Part shown: in pieces, positions 15,294-23,619 of the stretch
How the letters are laid out: every line of letters starts with the position of its first letter
Numbering within the stretch: position 1 is the first letter of the stretch
NCBI RefSeq assembly: GCF_026341125.1
Contig: NZ_JAPEOR010000011.1
Coordinates: 1-42,286 of the forward strand
Source: Streptomyces sp. NBC_01142
GTDB taxonomy: Bacteria; Actinomycetota; Actinomycetes; Streptomycetales; Streptomycetaceae
Direction: 5' to 3'
Length of the DNA: 42,286 bases
Notes under the pieces: model-generated
What the model was told of the DNA's origin: nothing
Database searches by the model: none
Seen by the model: only the letters and a program-made list of their open reading frames with translations
Made by a program: the position numbers and the translations under genes

Positions 15294-16412
15294 TCATGCG
15301 GCTTGAGGACGTGGACGTCCCCAGCGTTGCTGGCGTTCGCTTCGGGCCTTGGCGCGTTCGCGGCGTTGGGCGGCCAGGACATCGGGGTGGCGGGCGTTGG
15401 CGTTGCGCCACCGCAGGTAGTCCTGCAGTTTCCGGGCGAGCACGGTGTGGTTCGGATGGTTGGAGCCGCCCATGACGAAGTTTCGCAGTGGCCCGAACTG
15501 GGCCTCGATCGGGTTGGCCCACGACGCGCTGGTCGGCGTCAGGCATAACTCGACCTTGTGTTTCCTCGCCCAGGCCCGGATCGCCGGCGTCTTGTTCGCC
15601 GAGAGGTTGTCCATGATCACGTAGATGGGGGCGCCGTCGGGTCGGGCGGCCCGGATCGACTTCAGCGCCGCGAGGCTGTGGTCACCGCCTTTGCGGCGGC
15701 GGGTGATGCCCCACAGCCGGTCGTCGCCGATGGAGTAGCAGCCGTGGAAGTAGCGGATGCCGTGAGTGCGGTGGTAGGTGGCCGGCAATCGCTCCGGCTT
15801 CTTCTCCTCGGCCCAGCCTGAGCCGTGGCAGGGGCGGATCGACAGCGGGCCGAACTGGTCGAAGGCGAAGCAGCGGTCCAAGAAATGCCTGGTCACGTGC
15901 TCGATACGGTCAAGTTTGGTGTCCTTGTCGGGATCCTTGGACTCCTTCCAGGTGCGAGTGCGCTGGAAGGAGATCCCGTGTTCGCGCAGGATCTGTCGCA
16001 GCCGTTCCCGGCCGATTTTGACCGTCCGGACCCGGTTGTGGGCCAGGTGGTCGGCGAGCTTGCGCAGACTCCAGTGCGTGAACGGACGTCCCACTGCCAC
16101 CGGGCGGGTCTTGGCCGTCGCGATGATGAACTCGCGTTCGTCATCGCCGATCAGGCGGGGACGGCCTCCCGCCCACCGAGGGTCCAGTGCGGTCAGGCCC
16201 ATCTCGTTGAACGCGTGGATCACATCACGGACGGTGTCCTCGTGCGCGGCGACCAACCGGGCGATCGCCGTCACCGGAGTGCCCGACGCCGACGCCATGA
16301 TGATCAAAGCCCGTCGGACTCGCACCGACTCGTGTCTACCCCGCCGGACGATCTGCTGCAGCTTCTGGCCCTCGTAGTCACTCAACCGCCTTGCCCTGAC
16401 TGGCTCTGTCAT
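15294..16412 (-). CDS. IS630-family DDE transposase
   Basis: The protein is 372 residues from ATG 16412, the start that fits the family opening MTEPVRARRLSDYEGQ. A helix-turn-helix region covers residues 20-85 and includes DPRWAGGRPRL. The catalytic triad is D185 in AFDQFGP, D268 in YVIMDNLSANK and E303 in NPIEAQFG, with the 34-residue D-E spacing typical of IS630. No frameshift is seen and the element's ends are perfect, so it may still be active or recently arrived. Confidence 0.92.
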   Translation of the reverse strand: MTEPVRARRLSDYEGQKLQQIVRRGRHESVRVRRALIIMASASGTPVTAIARLVAAHEDTVRDVIHAFNEMGLTALDPRWAGGRPRLIGDDEREFIIATAKTRPVAVGRPFTHWSLRKLADHLAHNRVRTVKIGRERLRQILREHGISFQRTRTWKESKDPDKDTKLDRIEHVTRHFLDRCFAFDQFGPLSIRPCHGSGWAEEKKPERLPATYHRTHGIRYFHGCYSIGDDRLWGITRRRKGGDHSLAALKSIRAARPDGAPIYVIMDNLSANKTPAIRAWARKHKVELCLTPTSASWANPIEAQFGPLRNFVMGGSNHPNHTVLARKLQDYLRWRNANARHPDVLAAQRRERAKARSERQQRWGRPRPQAA

Positions 16413-16496
16413 CCACCACCACACCCTCAACAGCGATCATCCGGCCATCGAGAGCGAGCCTGGCAGACCCAGAACCGCAAGCACCAACCCACGTGC

Positions 16497-16526
16497 CCCC
16501 GGCGAACGTTCGTGGACAACGCACTA
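16497..16526. repeat. right inverted repeat of the IS630 element
   Basis: This is the exact reverse complement of 15260-15289, ending in the TA at 16525-16526. Confidence 0.8.
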
Positions 16527-16575
16527 GCGGCTGCTGTGGTGGGACGGCATCGCGAGGGATGTGCAGGAGTTCGTC

Positions 16576-17505
16576 ATGGCACAACCGAAAAAGAAGGCCA
16601 ACCTCAGCCACCAGCAGCAGCTCGCCCGTGCGTTGAACCGTGCCTCCGGGTGCGGCTACCAGGAGGCGTTGCGGCGGGTCGCTGAGGCCGCGCGCAAGGG
16701 CTTGCTCCCTGCGCTCTTGGACAGGGCCGGCCGGGAGCGGGCGGTTGAGATCCTGCTCGCCGCCGACGCCTCCGTGCTCGAGACACCCTCCGCGCCAGTT
16801 CCCTTGTCAGACCTTGCCCCCTGGGCCAAGCGCGCCCGCGCCGAGCTCAGTCGGTTCTCTGCCCTGTTCGGTGCCGACCTGGTCGCCCAGGACGAGGACA
16901 GCGATGAGCGCGCCGCGTTCGTGGCGTACTGCGAGGAGGCGGAGGGCGAGGACCTCGCGGCGGTCTGGCTGTATCTGGGCGCTGGGTGTATCGCGTCCTT
17001 CAATCAAGGCCGCGGCCTTAAGACACACGGGGAGTGGCGGACCTCACTGGACCAGCTCGAGCAGCAGATCCAGGAGCACTGGCGGGGCATGGTGGGAGCG
17101 GTCGACTTCACCGATGGGTTCACCACCGCCGAGGAGGTCTTCAACCGCGACGTGTGGGACCTGCCCACCATGGCGATTCTGGCCGGAGTGCCGGAGGCGA
17201 CGCTGCCCACGACCCTGCGGTTGTGGGCCAGGGCCTGTGGCAACGTGGCGGCGGGGGACGCCGGGCGCGCGCTGGCCGCCTTCGACCAAGCCCGTGAACA
17301 CCGGTTCGCCTTCGACCTGGCGCAGATCCAGGTCTCCATGATGCTGCGAGCCCTCACGTCGAGCTACACGCTGCCCGAGCTGGTCAAGTTCTCGGCCCAG
17401 TTCGCCGACGCCCTGGCCCGCCACCACATCACCGCCGCCGAGGGCCCGGACACTGACGCCCCGGTCACGGCTCCCTCCGCCACTGCTTCCGGACAGGAGG
17501 GCTGA
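16576..17505 (+). CDS. uncharacterised 309-residue protein, first gene of a pair
   Basis: ATG 16576 is seven bases after AGGAG. The protein is soluble, begins with a lysine-rich PKKKANLSHQQQ leader and a helix containing GCGYQEALRRV, and is largely helical and acidic in the middle (EDEDSDERAAF is typical). A short disordered tail ends it. I do not recognise a domain. It is followed after three bases by the gene at 17509, so both form one operon. The IS630 element ends 50 bp upstream, close enough to affect expression. Confidence 0.6.
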   Translation: MAQPKKKANLSHQQQLARALNRASGCGYQEALRRVAEAARKGLLPALLDRAGRERAVEILLAADASVLETPSAPVPLSDLAPWAKRARAELSRFSALFGADLVAQDEDSDERAAFVAYCEEAEGEDLAAVWLYLGAGCIASFNQGRGLKTHGEWRTSLDQLEQQIQEHWRGMVGAVDFTDGFTTAEEVFNRDVWDLPTMAILAGVPEATLPTTLRLWARACGNVAAGDAGRALAAFDQAREHRFAFDLAQIQVSMMLRALTSSYTLPELVKFSAQFADALARHHITAAEGPDTDAPVTAPSATASGQEG

Positions 17506-17508
17506 CCC

Positions 17509-19323
17509 ATGACCCAGTCCCTTCCGGCGATCTCCGCCCAGGGTTTCGCTGCGCTCGGCGTGGAGCTGCCCGCGCTCGCCACGATCCGGGTCGCGCTGAC
17601 CGGCGGGGGCGGCGGAAAATACCACGTGCCGCCCTCCGATCTGCGCCGCTACTCCTATGGCGGCTGCCGCTACGCCCGGCCTGCGGCGGACGCATCCACG
17701 TACCCCCTGTTCGAGGTGTTCGGCGAGATCTGCAAGAAATGCTCCGTCACCCTGGCCGACGCACCAGACGCCTTGTGGCGGGCCGCCACGTTCACCGCCG
17801 ACCGGGCGGTGGCTCTCCAGCGCGCCCGGTCAGACCAGGCGGCGCGCACCTGGCTCGGCTACGCCCGCTACGCAGCCCAGCAACAGCCGGGTGACGAGGA
17901 GCAGTTCGACGCCTGGCTCAAGGCCGCCCGCACCAACCGCAAGCTCGCCAAGGACGCCCGGACGCTGGCCGATGCCCGCAAGGAACTGGCCGCCGAATTC
18001 GCCGAGTTCCTGACCGGCTACGCCGCCGACTGCCCGGAGGTGGACGCCTACAACGGGGCCCGCGATGCGGTGCGCCGCACGGCCGGCAGCCAGGAGCGGC
18101 GGGTTCTGGACGAGGTGACGGCCGCGGTCGCGGGGAAGTCCGCCCGGCGCGCGCGGCAGTACGAGCCGGATCCGGAAGTCGAGGCGTGGCAGCTGGTGTG
18201 CGGGGTGTGGCTGGCGGCCCGCTCGCGCGGTCTGGACGCCGCCCGCACCGCCGCATTGGTGCAGGACGCGGTGGCCCGGGAGCTGGCCGGGGCGCGCGTC
18301 GTGGACGTCACCCGCCTCCCGGCGCCGCAGAACCCGGGAGGCGGGTACGACAGCCCGGCGGCTTGGGCGGATGCCGAGCTGGCGGGGTGGTGGCCGCGCG
18401 CGGTCGCCGAGGCGTGTGCGCGGATGGAGGCGGAGTTCGAGGCCGAGTCGGCGCACACGGCGCCGCGGCTGCTGCTCGTCCACGACTGGCCGCTCACCAA
18501 TACCCGGGATACGCCCGTCGCCTACCTCGCCGCCTGCCCGGTGATCGGCCCGCTGGTCCCCTTCGGCTACCGGCGCACCGGCTACTTCAGCGGGGCCGGG
18601 GATGCCACCGGGCCGTCCTACTCGGCGGTCATTGCTGCGCCCGGGCACATCGTCGCCAAGCTGGAGAAGGAACAGGCCGCCGTCCAAGGCCGTCACAACC
18701 CGCCCCGGTTCGTGGCCGCCGGGCCCGTCACCGGACGCCGCCGAACCGATACGGCGGCGGCCCTCAAGCTGCTGCGTACCGCCTTCCCCGTGCTGCCCGC
18801 GGACGCCGACAGCGCCCCGGACACCGTGCCGGCAGTCGTCGGGGAGCAGCGCCACGCCCGTGCCGAGTCGAGCTACCGGCTCGAGCGCGGCAACGACGGC
18901 GAGCGGGCCTCCCGGATCGCGTCCTCCCTCAGCGAGGGCTACGGCTGCTGGATCCCGGGCGGGAGCGAGCAGACCGCGTTTCTCAAGGAGCTCCGATCCT
19001 GGCTGAGCTGGCAGGTGCTGCGCCTGGACCTGTGGTGCGGGCCCGAGGGCGGCGAAGGGGTCTGGGCGAGCCTGTACGGCACCCTCGACGAGGTCGGTGA
19101 CGGGATGCTGGCGCTCAAGCCCGGCGGAGAGCACCACCCGGTGCGGATCCCGCTGAACCGGGTGGTCGCGCTGGCCGGCGCGCCCCGCTGGGACCGGAAC
19201 CACCCCTACCAGGAGGCTCCGCTGTGGAAGCCGTACGAGCCAGTTCCCGCCCGCGACACGGCAGCCGTTGCCACGCCGCAGCGCCATATCCGCGTCCTGC
19301 CCGGTGCCGGGGAGGAGAAGTAG
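17509..19323 (+). CDS. uncharacterised 604-residue protein, second gene of a pair
   Basis: The start ATG 17509 is three bases after the upstream stop and behind GGAGGG. The N-terminal 75 residues contain a glycine-rich turn (TGGGGGKYHVP) and a CRY...CKKC cysteine group (about residues 53-80), possibly a metal site. The middle is a long helical region. The C-terminal 200 residues look like a mixed alpha/beta domain with SEGYGCWIPGGSEQTAF and WQVLRLDLWCGPEGGEGVW. No known fold is obvious. The two-gene operon could be an undescribed accessory system. Confidence 0.6.
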   Translation: MTQSLPAISAQGFAALGVELPALATIRVALTGGGGGKYHVPPSDLRRYSYGGCRYARPAADASTYPLFEVFGEICKKCSVTLADAPDALWRAATFTADRAVALQRARSDQAARTWLGYARYAAQQQPGDEEQFDAWLKAARTNRKLAKDARTLADARKELAAEFAEFLTGYAADCPEVDAYNGARDAVRRTAGSQERRVLDEVTAAVAGKSARRARQYEPDPEVEAWQLVCGVWLAARSRGLDAARTAALVQDAVARELAGARVVDVTRLPAPQNPGGGYDSPAAWADAELAGWWPRAVAEACARMEAEFEAESAHTAPRLLLVHDWPLTNTRDTPVAYLAACPVIGPLVPFGYRRTGYFSGAGDATGPSYSAVIAAPGHIVAKLEKEQAAVQGRHNPPRFVAAGPVTGRRRTDTAAALKLLRTAFPVLPADADSAPDTVPAVVGEQRHARAESSYRLERGNDGERASRIASSLSEGYGCWIPGGSEQTAFLKELRSWLSWQVLRLDLWCGPEGGEGVWASLYGTLDEVGDGMLALKPGGEHHPVRIPLNRVVALAGAPRWDRNHPYQEAPLWKPYEPVPARDTAAVATPQRHIRVLPGAGEEK

Positions 19324-19358
19324 CCGAGGGCTGCACACTGCCGCTGGGGCGGGGTGGC

Positions 19359-19979
19359 TCAGCCGTCTCGGACCTGGTGGCCGCCGTCCACGGGATCTGA
19401 GTCGGCGCGGACCTGATCGCGCCACCCGGCGGGCCACTGGGTGGCGGCATCCCAGCGCAGACCGCCGAGGTAGAGGTGGGTGAGGTCGGCTGCACTCAGG
19501 TCTGCTCCGCAGACGTCGTTGCCCGCGCGGTCGAGCCTGTTCTCGGCCTGCGTGAGGTCGTCGGCCAGGCGCTGGAGGGTCCTGCGCGCCGAGCGGGGCG
19601 TGACGGTGGCCAGTTGTTCGGCGTTATGCCGGGCCTGGTTCACGGCGGCGGCGAGCTGCTCGGCGCCGTCCGGCAGCGCGGCGTCGCGGAGTTGGGGCGG
19701 GACGGTGATGTCGAGCGCGTCCGGCAAACGCACGAGGGAGGGGGCCGACTGGTCGAGGGCGGCCTGCGCCATGCGCCGGGCCTCGGTGATCTGCTGGGCG
19801 AGCCACAGCAGGTGTCCACGGGTCTGCAGGCGCGTCGCGGCGTCCCACGAGGCGATCGTGTGGGCGGCCGCCGAGAGGGGAAGCCCGGGGCGGCGCCGGG
19901 TGAACCATCGGGTGATGTACGAGGGCCAGGCCGCCTTTCCCACCCGCTCCCCCTCGCCCGCGCCGACTCTTCGGCGCAC
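19359..19979 (-). CDS. hypothetical protein with a pentapeptide-like C-terminus
   Basis: The frame starts at GTG 19979. A second GTG at 19943 has a better GAGGGGGAG ribosome site and may be the true start, giving 194 residues. The body is helical; the end reads CGADLSAADLTHLYLGGLRW, two or three turns of the A(D/N)LxxAxL pattern of pentapeptide repeats, which is too short for a full helix of that type. It converges on the 604-residue protein. The function is unknown. Confidence 0.5.
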   Translation of the reverse strand: MRRRVGAGEGERVGKAAWPSYITRWFTRRRPGLPLSAAAHTIASWDAATRLQTRGHLLWLAQQITEARRMAQAALDQSAPSLVRLPDALDITVPPQLRDAALPDGAEQLAAAVNQARHNAEQLATVTPRSARRTLQRLADDLTQAENRLDRAGNDVCGADLSAADLTHLYLGGLRWDAATQWPAGWRDQVRADSDPVDGGHQVRDG

Positions 19980-20065
19980 CCTATGCCCACGCCCTGCTCA
20001 CGGGGACGGCGTGCGCCGCCGCAACGGTGGCTCGGTGGTGGGGGCCGGTGGCCGGCGGGCGGGAT

Positions 20066-20908
20066 CTAGGTGAGGCCGATGCCCTGAGGTCCCTGCTGCT
20101 GATGCGCGGCGGACTGCTCCTGGTGGTCGCGGGTGACCTGCTGCGGGGCGGCGGGGGCGGGGTAGTCGGCGGCCCGCTGCCCCTGCTGTTCCTGGACGCG
20201 CGCGATGCGCCGTCTCAGTTCGTCGGGGTCCGCGTTCTGCACCGCCTTGGTGAACTCCTCGACGCTGACCGTCTCGGTGGACTCCTCGGCGCCCACCGTG
20301 TCGTGCTCACCCGGTGTTCCCTGCTTGAGCTGCCTGACGAAACGCTCCTGGCGCTCCCGCATCTCGGCGAACCCGTCCGAGTACGACGTGCCGATGGCGG
20401 CCTCGAATCGCCTATGGATTCCGGGGCCCGAGGCGTTCGGAGGGGAGGGCGGCATCAGGGCGCGGGCGCTCACGACGAAGCGGGGACCGGGGAGGGTGTT
20501 GAGGACGGATTCGTCGACGTCGGCGCGACTGGCCACGATGAGGCTCTCGGCCGCGCCGGCCCGCGCAAGGAGCGCCTCGCGAGTGCCGGGGTCGTGCAGG
20601 AGGTCGGTGTGAACGACCAGGACACCGCCGGTGTTGCGCTCCGGATGCTGGACCGCCTCACCGGCGGGCATGGGCGTACACGTGAGGTCCGGGTGCAACT
20701 CGGCGACGGTGGCGCGGATCTGGGGCAGCAGGTGGCGGAAGTCGATCACCGTCAATGACGTGCCCGTGCGGGCGGCCAGGTGCGCTCCCGCAGCGACGGC
20801 GATCTGTCTGCCGGGGGCCCCGAACTCGTAGGAGACGAGGCCTCCCCCGGAGGCCACCAGCGAGTCGACAAGCTGTGCCGCCTCGGGGTGGTTGATCGCA
20901 TCGTTCAT
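20066..20908 (-). CDS. uncharacterised protein, intact member of a tandem paralogue pair
   Basis: The 280-residue protein starts at ATG 20908 behind AGAGGG. The first 160 residues alternate strands and helices like a nucleotide-binding alpha/beta domain (SLTVIDFRHLL, VLVVHTDLLHD, SLIVASRADVDESVL). A helical linker with QERFVRQLKQG and DPDELRRRIARVQEQQG follows, then a glutamine-rich disordered tail. The upstream neighbour at 20983-21739 is a decayed copy with the same order. It may share a promoter with that copy. I recognise no function. Confidence 0.55.
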   Translation of the reverse strand: MNDAINHPEAAQLVDSLVASGGGLVSYEFGAPGRQIAVAAGAHLAARTGTSLTVIDFRHLLPQIRATVAELHPDLTCTPMPAGEAVQHPERNTGGVLVVHTDLLHDPGTREALLARAGAAESLIVASRADVDESVLNTLPGPRFVVSARALMPPSPPNASGPGIHRRFEAAIGTSYSDGFAEMRERQERFVRQLKQGTPGEHDTVGAEESTETVSVEEFTKAVQNADPDELRRRIARVQEQQGQRAADYPAPAAPQQVTRDHQEQSAAHQQQGPQGIGLT

Positions 20909-20982
20909 GTGGGTCCCTCTTCGCGATGAGGTCTGGTCGACGGCGCGGCCTCACCTCGCAGTGTGCCGATCTGGACGGGTGA

Positions 20983-21739
20983 TTAGGTGCGGCCGGGCCC
21001 CTGGGGCCGGTGCTGCTGGTGTGCGGCGGACTGCTCCTGGCCGTGGTCGTGGGTGGCCCCGGGGCGGGGCGCGGGGCCGTCGGCCCGCTGCTGGCGGACC
21101 AGCTCGATGTGTTCCTCGTACTGGCCGGCCCCGCAACTTCTCGATGCGCTGCCTGACCTCATCGGGGTCCACCTTCTGCATCATCTCGGCCAGGTCCTCA
21201 AAGCTCACCAGGTCCTGCTCGGGCAGTGCTCCCTGGTTGAGCTGCCGGATGAAGCGTTGCTTGTGCTCCTCCATCTCCGGGGTCGTCCACCGCACGGCGA
21301 TCGGATTCGGGCGGGGCGCGGGGGCATCAGGTCGCGGAGCCTGAGGACGAGGCCGGGAGTGGCAAGGGCATCGAGGGCGGTGTCGCTGTAGTCGTGGCGC
21401 GCCACGACGAGGTGGTCGGCGCTGTGGGCAATCGCGAGCAGCGGCTGGCGGACGTCTGCATCGCGCAGGACGTCGGCGTGTACGGCCAACGCCGCCTATG
21501 CTTCCGGCCGGCTGCAGGGCCGCCTCCTCGGCGGAGATGACCGCGCTGCGCACCTCGGGCTGCAACTCTCGGACGAGCGCGCGGACTTCGGAGTGAAGAA
21601 CTCGGGCTTCCACGATCGTCAGCGGGGCATTCGTCTCGGCCGCCAGTCGCGCACTGGCGGCGATGAGCATCTCCCGGCCACCACCGCCGGTGTCGTAGGT
21701 GACGCGTCCTCCTGAGGGCTTCAGCACGCTGCTGTCCAC
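20983..21739 (-). pseudogene. paralogue of the 20066 gene carrying three frameshifts
   Basis: Starting at ATG 21739, the reading frame matches the intact neighbour through GGRVTYDTGGGGREM, REL and EAALQPAG. Near 21500 the match moves to another frame (VHADVLRDADVRQPLLAIAH), near 21330 it returns (EEHKQRFIRQLNQG, DPDEVRQRIEKLRG), and near 21140 it shifts again to EEHIELVRQQRADG and EQSAAHQQHRPQGPGRT, with TAA at 20983-20985. The tail matches EQSAAHQQQGPQG of the intact copy. Three independent indels make it a pseudogene unless they are sequencing errors. Confidence 0.6.
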
Positions 21740-21761
21740 GTGGTCACTCCCCTCCCTGTGG

Positions 21762-22175
21762 TCAGTGGTCGTTGTAGAAGGGGTCGGAGGTCTTGCAGTA
21801 TGAGGGGCGCTGACCGGTGTTGATCACGCAGACCCGCAGCCGGTAGGAGCGCTTCTCGGCGATGTTGTGACGGCCGTCGGCGGCGCTGACGGTGGTGCAC
21901 CGGTTGTCGTTGTAGCTGTCCGTCACGCGATAGACGTGCGCGCCGGCGGCGGTCTGGACGTCCACCAGTGCGCGGTAGCCGTCGGAGTTGACGTCGCACA
22001 CGCGCAGCTGGTCGCCCTGTTCGCGGAAGGTCGCGGCGGCGCCGCTGCCGTGCGGGCCGCTGCTGTACCACCAGGTGGTCACCGCCGTGGCGGTGCCGGT
22101 GCCGGACGCCATCAGGGCTCCCAGCGCTACGACGGGTACGGCCGCGCGGGCCAGGTGCATGCGCGTCGACTTCAT
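21762..22175 (-). CDS. small secreted protein with two likely disulfides
   Basis: ATG 22175 follows a perfect AGGAGG and gives 137 residues. A positively charged start, a hydrophobic core (VPVVALGALMASG) and a TATA/VT cleavage site at about residue 31 form a Sec signal peptide. The mature 106 residues carry four cysteines (RVCDVN, NRCTTV, RVCVIN, SYCKTS), probably two disulfides, and several tyrosines and tryptophans. It should be exported. The role is unknown. Confidence 0.65.
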   Translation of the reverse strand: MKSTRMHLARAAVPVVALGALMASGTGTATAVTTWWYSSGPHGSGAAATFREQGDQLRVCDVNSDGYRALVDVQTAAGAHVYRVTDSYNDNRCTTVSAADGRHNIAEKRSYRLRVCVINTGQRPSYCKTSDPFYNDH

Positions 22176-22507
22176 TTGGGTCCTCCTAAGTCGGCGGGTG
22201 GCCCGGTTCTTACGGTCGGGGTGCCGGGCCGTTCCGAGGCAATCAGGTCCGCTTGGCGCCGAGCGCCTGGTGCCGGTCCTCGTCCCGTCGGCTGCGTCGG
22301 CGTCCTGCCCGGCGCTCCCGCACGGCGGGATCTTCGTCCGGACCGCTCCCGGCTCGTTCGCCGGGCGCGGATCCTGCCCGGCGTCGTCATGCCCGCGAAG
22401 GGTGCGCCGGGTGCTCGTGCCGGTTGTCTCCCGCCGGGCAAGGCCGGGCCGCTACCCTGAGGGGTACAGCAGCGGCACGTGCCGACGACCTTCGAGGCGG
22501 TTTGATC
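22176..22507. other. divergent intergenic region
   Basis: About 330 bases separate the secreted-protein gene from the toxin-antitoxin pair and should hold both promoters. Apart from the palindrome at 22453-22466 I see no gene or clear box in it. Confidence 0.35.
22453..22466 (+). promoter_or_regulatory. TACCC/GGGTA palindrome before the toxin-antitoxin pair
   Basis: TACCCTGAGGGGTA is a short inverted repeat about 40 bases before ATG 22508. TACCCT also fits a Streptomyces -10 box. It could be the autoregulatory operator of the pair. Confidence 0.3.
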
Positions 22508-22774
22508 ATGGGTAACGCCGACTGGACCCCTGACTCCATCGCCCATGCTCTGCCAGACGCCGGCATGCGGCAGGAATTCTGGCGGCAGTTCAACCTCACC
22601 CCGCTCGACGGGCTCAAGGCCCTCGGCGAGAAGTGGGTCAAGGCCATCGAGGACCTCGAGGGCGCCGTCGAACGCGGTCGTGCGGTGCGCGCCTTCCAGC
22701 AGCAGAACGGCGGGGAGCTGCCCGCGGAGTACTCCGACGTCACCGACCTGATCGTGGAGAGCCGGGCCGCCTGA
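22508..22774 (+). CDS. putative antitoxin of a RelE-type pair
   Basis: The product is 88 residues from ATG 22508 behind GAGGCGG. It is acidic and helical, with DWTPDSIAHALPDAGMRQEF and LEGAVERGRAVRAFQQQNG. No classic DNA-binding motif is obvious, but its size, charge and position three bases before a RelE-like gene are those of an antitoxin. The assignment depends on the neighbour. Confidence 0.5.
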   Translation: MGNADWTPDSIAHALPDAGMRQEFWRQFNLTPLDGLKALGEKWVKAIEDLEGAVERGRAVRAFQQQNGGELPAEYSDVTDLIVESRAA

Positions 22775-22777
22775 ACC

Positions 22778-23029
22778 ATGTACCGGCTCTATATGGACTC
22801 CACCCTCCACGCCGTATACCGGGACCTTCCGGACAAGGCGCGCGCCCGGGTCGCGCAGTTCCTCCTCGACTCGGTCAGCGATCCCCGGGCGGCCACCAGC
22901 CCGTACGGAGACGTCGATGACGGGCTGATGCGGCTGTGGGCCGCGGGCGATCTCGCCGTGGTCCTCCTGATCGGCGACCAGACCCGGACCATCACGGTCC
23001 TGAGCATCGCCTACGCCGGGCTGGACTAG
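22778..23029 (+). CDS. RelE/ParE-fold toxin-like protein
   Basis: The 83-residue protein starts at ATG 22778, three bases after the antitoxin stop. MYRLYMDSTLHAVYRDLP with KARARVAQFLLDSV is the strand-helix-helix start of the RelE fold, and GLMRLWAAGDLAVVLLIGDQ followed by TITVLSIAYAG gives the three C-terminal strands. The usual catalytic arginines are reduced to R72 and a few others, so ribosome-dependent mRNA cutting is uncertain. It would act on translation if active. Confidence 0.55.
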   Translation: MYRLYMDSTLHAVYRDLPDKARARVAQFLLDSVSDPRAATSPYGDVDDGLMRLWAAGDLAVVLLIGDQTRTITVLSIAYAGLD

Positions 23030-23101
23030 CCCCCGGCCCGCTCAGCCGTCGGTGTCCGTGCCCCGTCAGGACGTGTGCCCTGAGCCTGGTGCGCGAGATC
23101 C

Positions 23102-23413
23102 TCACGCCGCCGGGGCATGCGGGGAGCCGCAGCGCGGGCACCGGCAGGGGTCGTCCTCGCAGGGCGCCGCCATCGCCAGACACCGTGCGCAGTCGCAGAG
23201 TTCGGGCTCGCCCGGGGCCCGCCGGTGGTCCGCGCCGAGCGGCGTGGCTGACGGCCAGGCGCCGGGCTTGTGGCCCGCGGGGCCGGGGAACCTCTGCCAC
23301 AGCGCCACGACCTGGACGGGGGCTCTCGCCGGGCGGATCTGCAGGCGCAGGAACGCCGGCAGATCTCCCTGTTCGCGCATGGCCGCGATGTCGTCGGTCT
23401 CGAAGTCATCCAC
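23102..23413 (-). CDS. small cysteine-rich Streptomyces hypothetical protein
   Basis: GTG 23413 follows AGGGAGG at six bases and gives 103 residues; ATG 23455 is a weaker alternative. The opening DDFETDDIAAMREQGDLPAF and the middle HKPGAWPS recur in a Streptomyces family of unknown role. The end carries CDCARC, CEDDPCRCPRCG, seven cysteines in 28 residues, suggesting one or two zinc ribbons. It is probably nucleic-acid or protein binding; the function is unknown. Confidence 0.55.
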   Translation of the reverse strand: MDDFETDDIAAMREQGDLPAFLRLQIRPARAPVQVVALWQRFPGPAGHKPGAWPSATPLGADHRRAPGEPELCDCARCLAMAAPCEDDPCRCPRCGSPHAPAA

Positions 23414-23619
23414 CGCGGCCTCCCTCTGCCCGGTCGTCCCGGTGCGCTGGTGCATCGGGATGCCAGGTCAGTCTCGGCAGGCTGACGCAACGCAGCGGCG
23501 GGCGGCTCAGGACGGCCCGCCGGGCGGGCGGAGAGGCCCGGGATTTCTGCCTGGGGATCCCGCCTCGCGGACTGGGCAACGTGGTCGCGCCGGCCTTGCT
23601 GTCCAGGGAGTGCGGGTGA

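Larger units (their letters stand above)
15260..16526 (-). mobile_element. IS630-family insertion sequence, intact
   Basis: A 1267-bp element with perfect 30-bp terminal inverted repeats starting TAGTGCGTTGTCC encloses one transposase gene. Both ends carry the TA dinucleotide expected as target duplication for the Tc1/mariner-IS630 group. It sits 50 bp before the start of the gene at 16576 and may have displaced that gene's promoter. Confidence 0.85.

Noticed and set aside
17830..19437. 535-codon minus-strand frame
   Set aside because: Shadow of the 604-residue gene; amino-acid make-up is atypical and no ribosome site is present.
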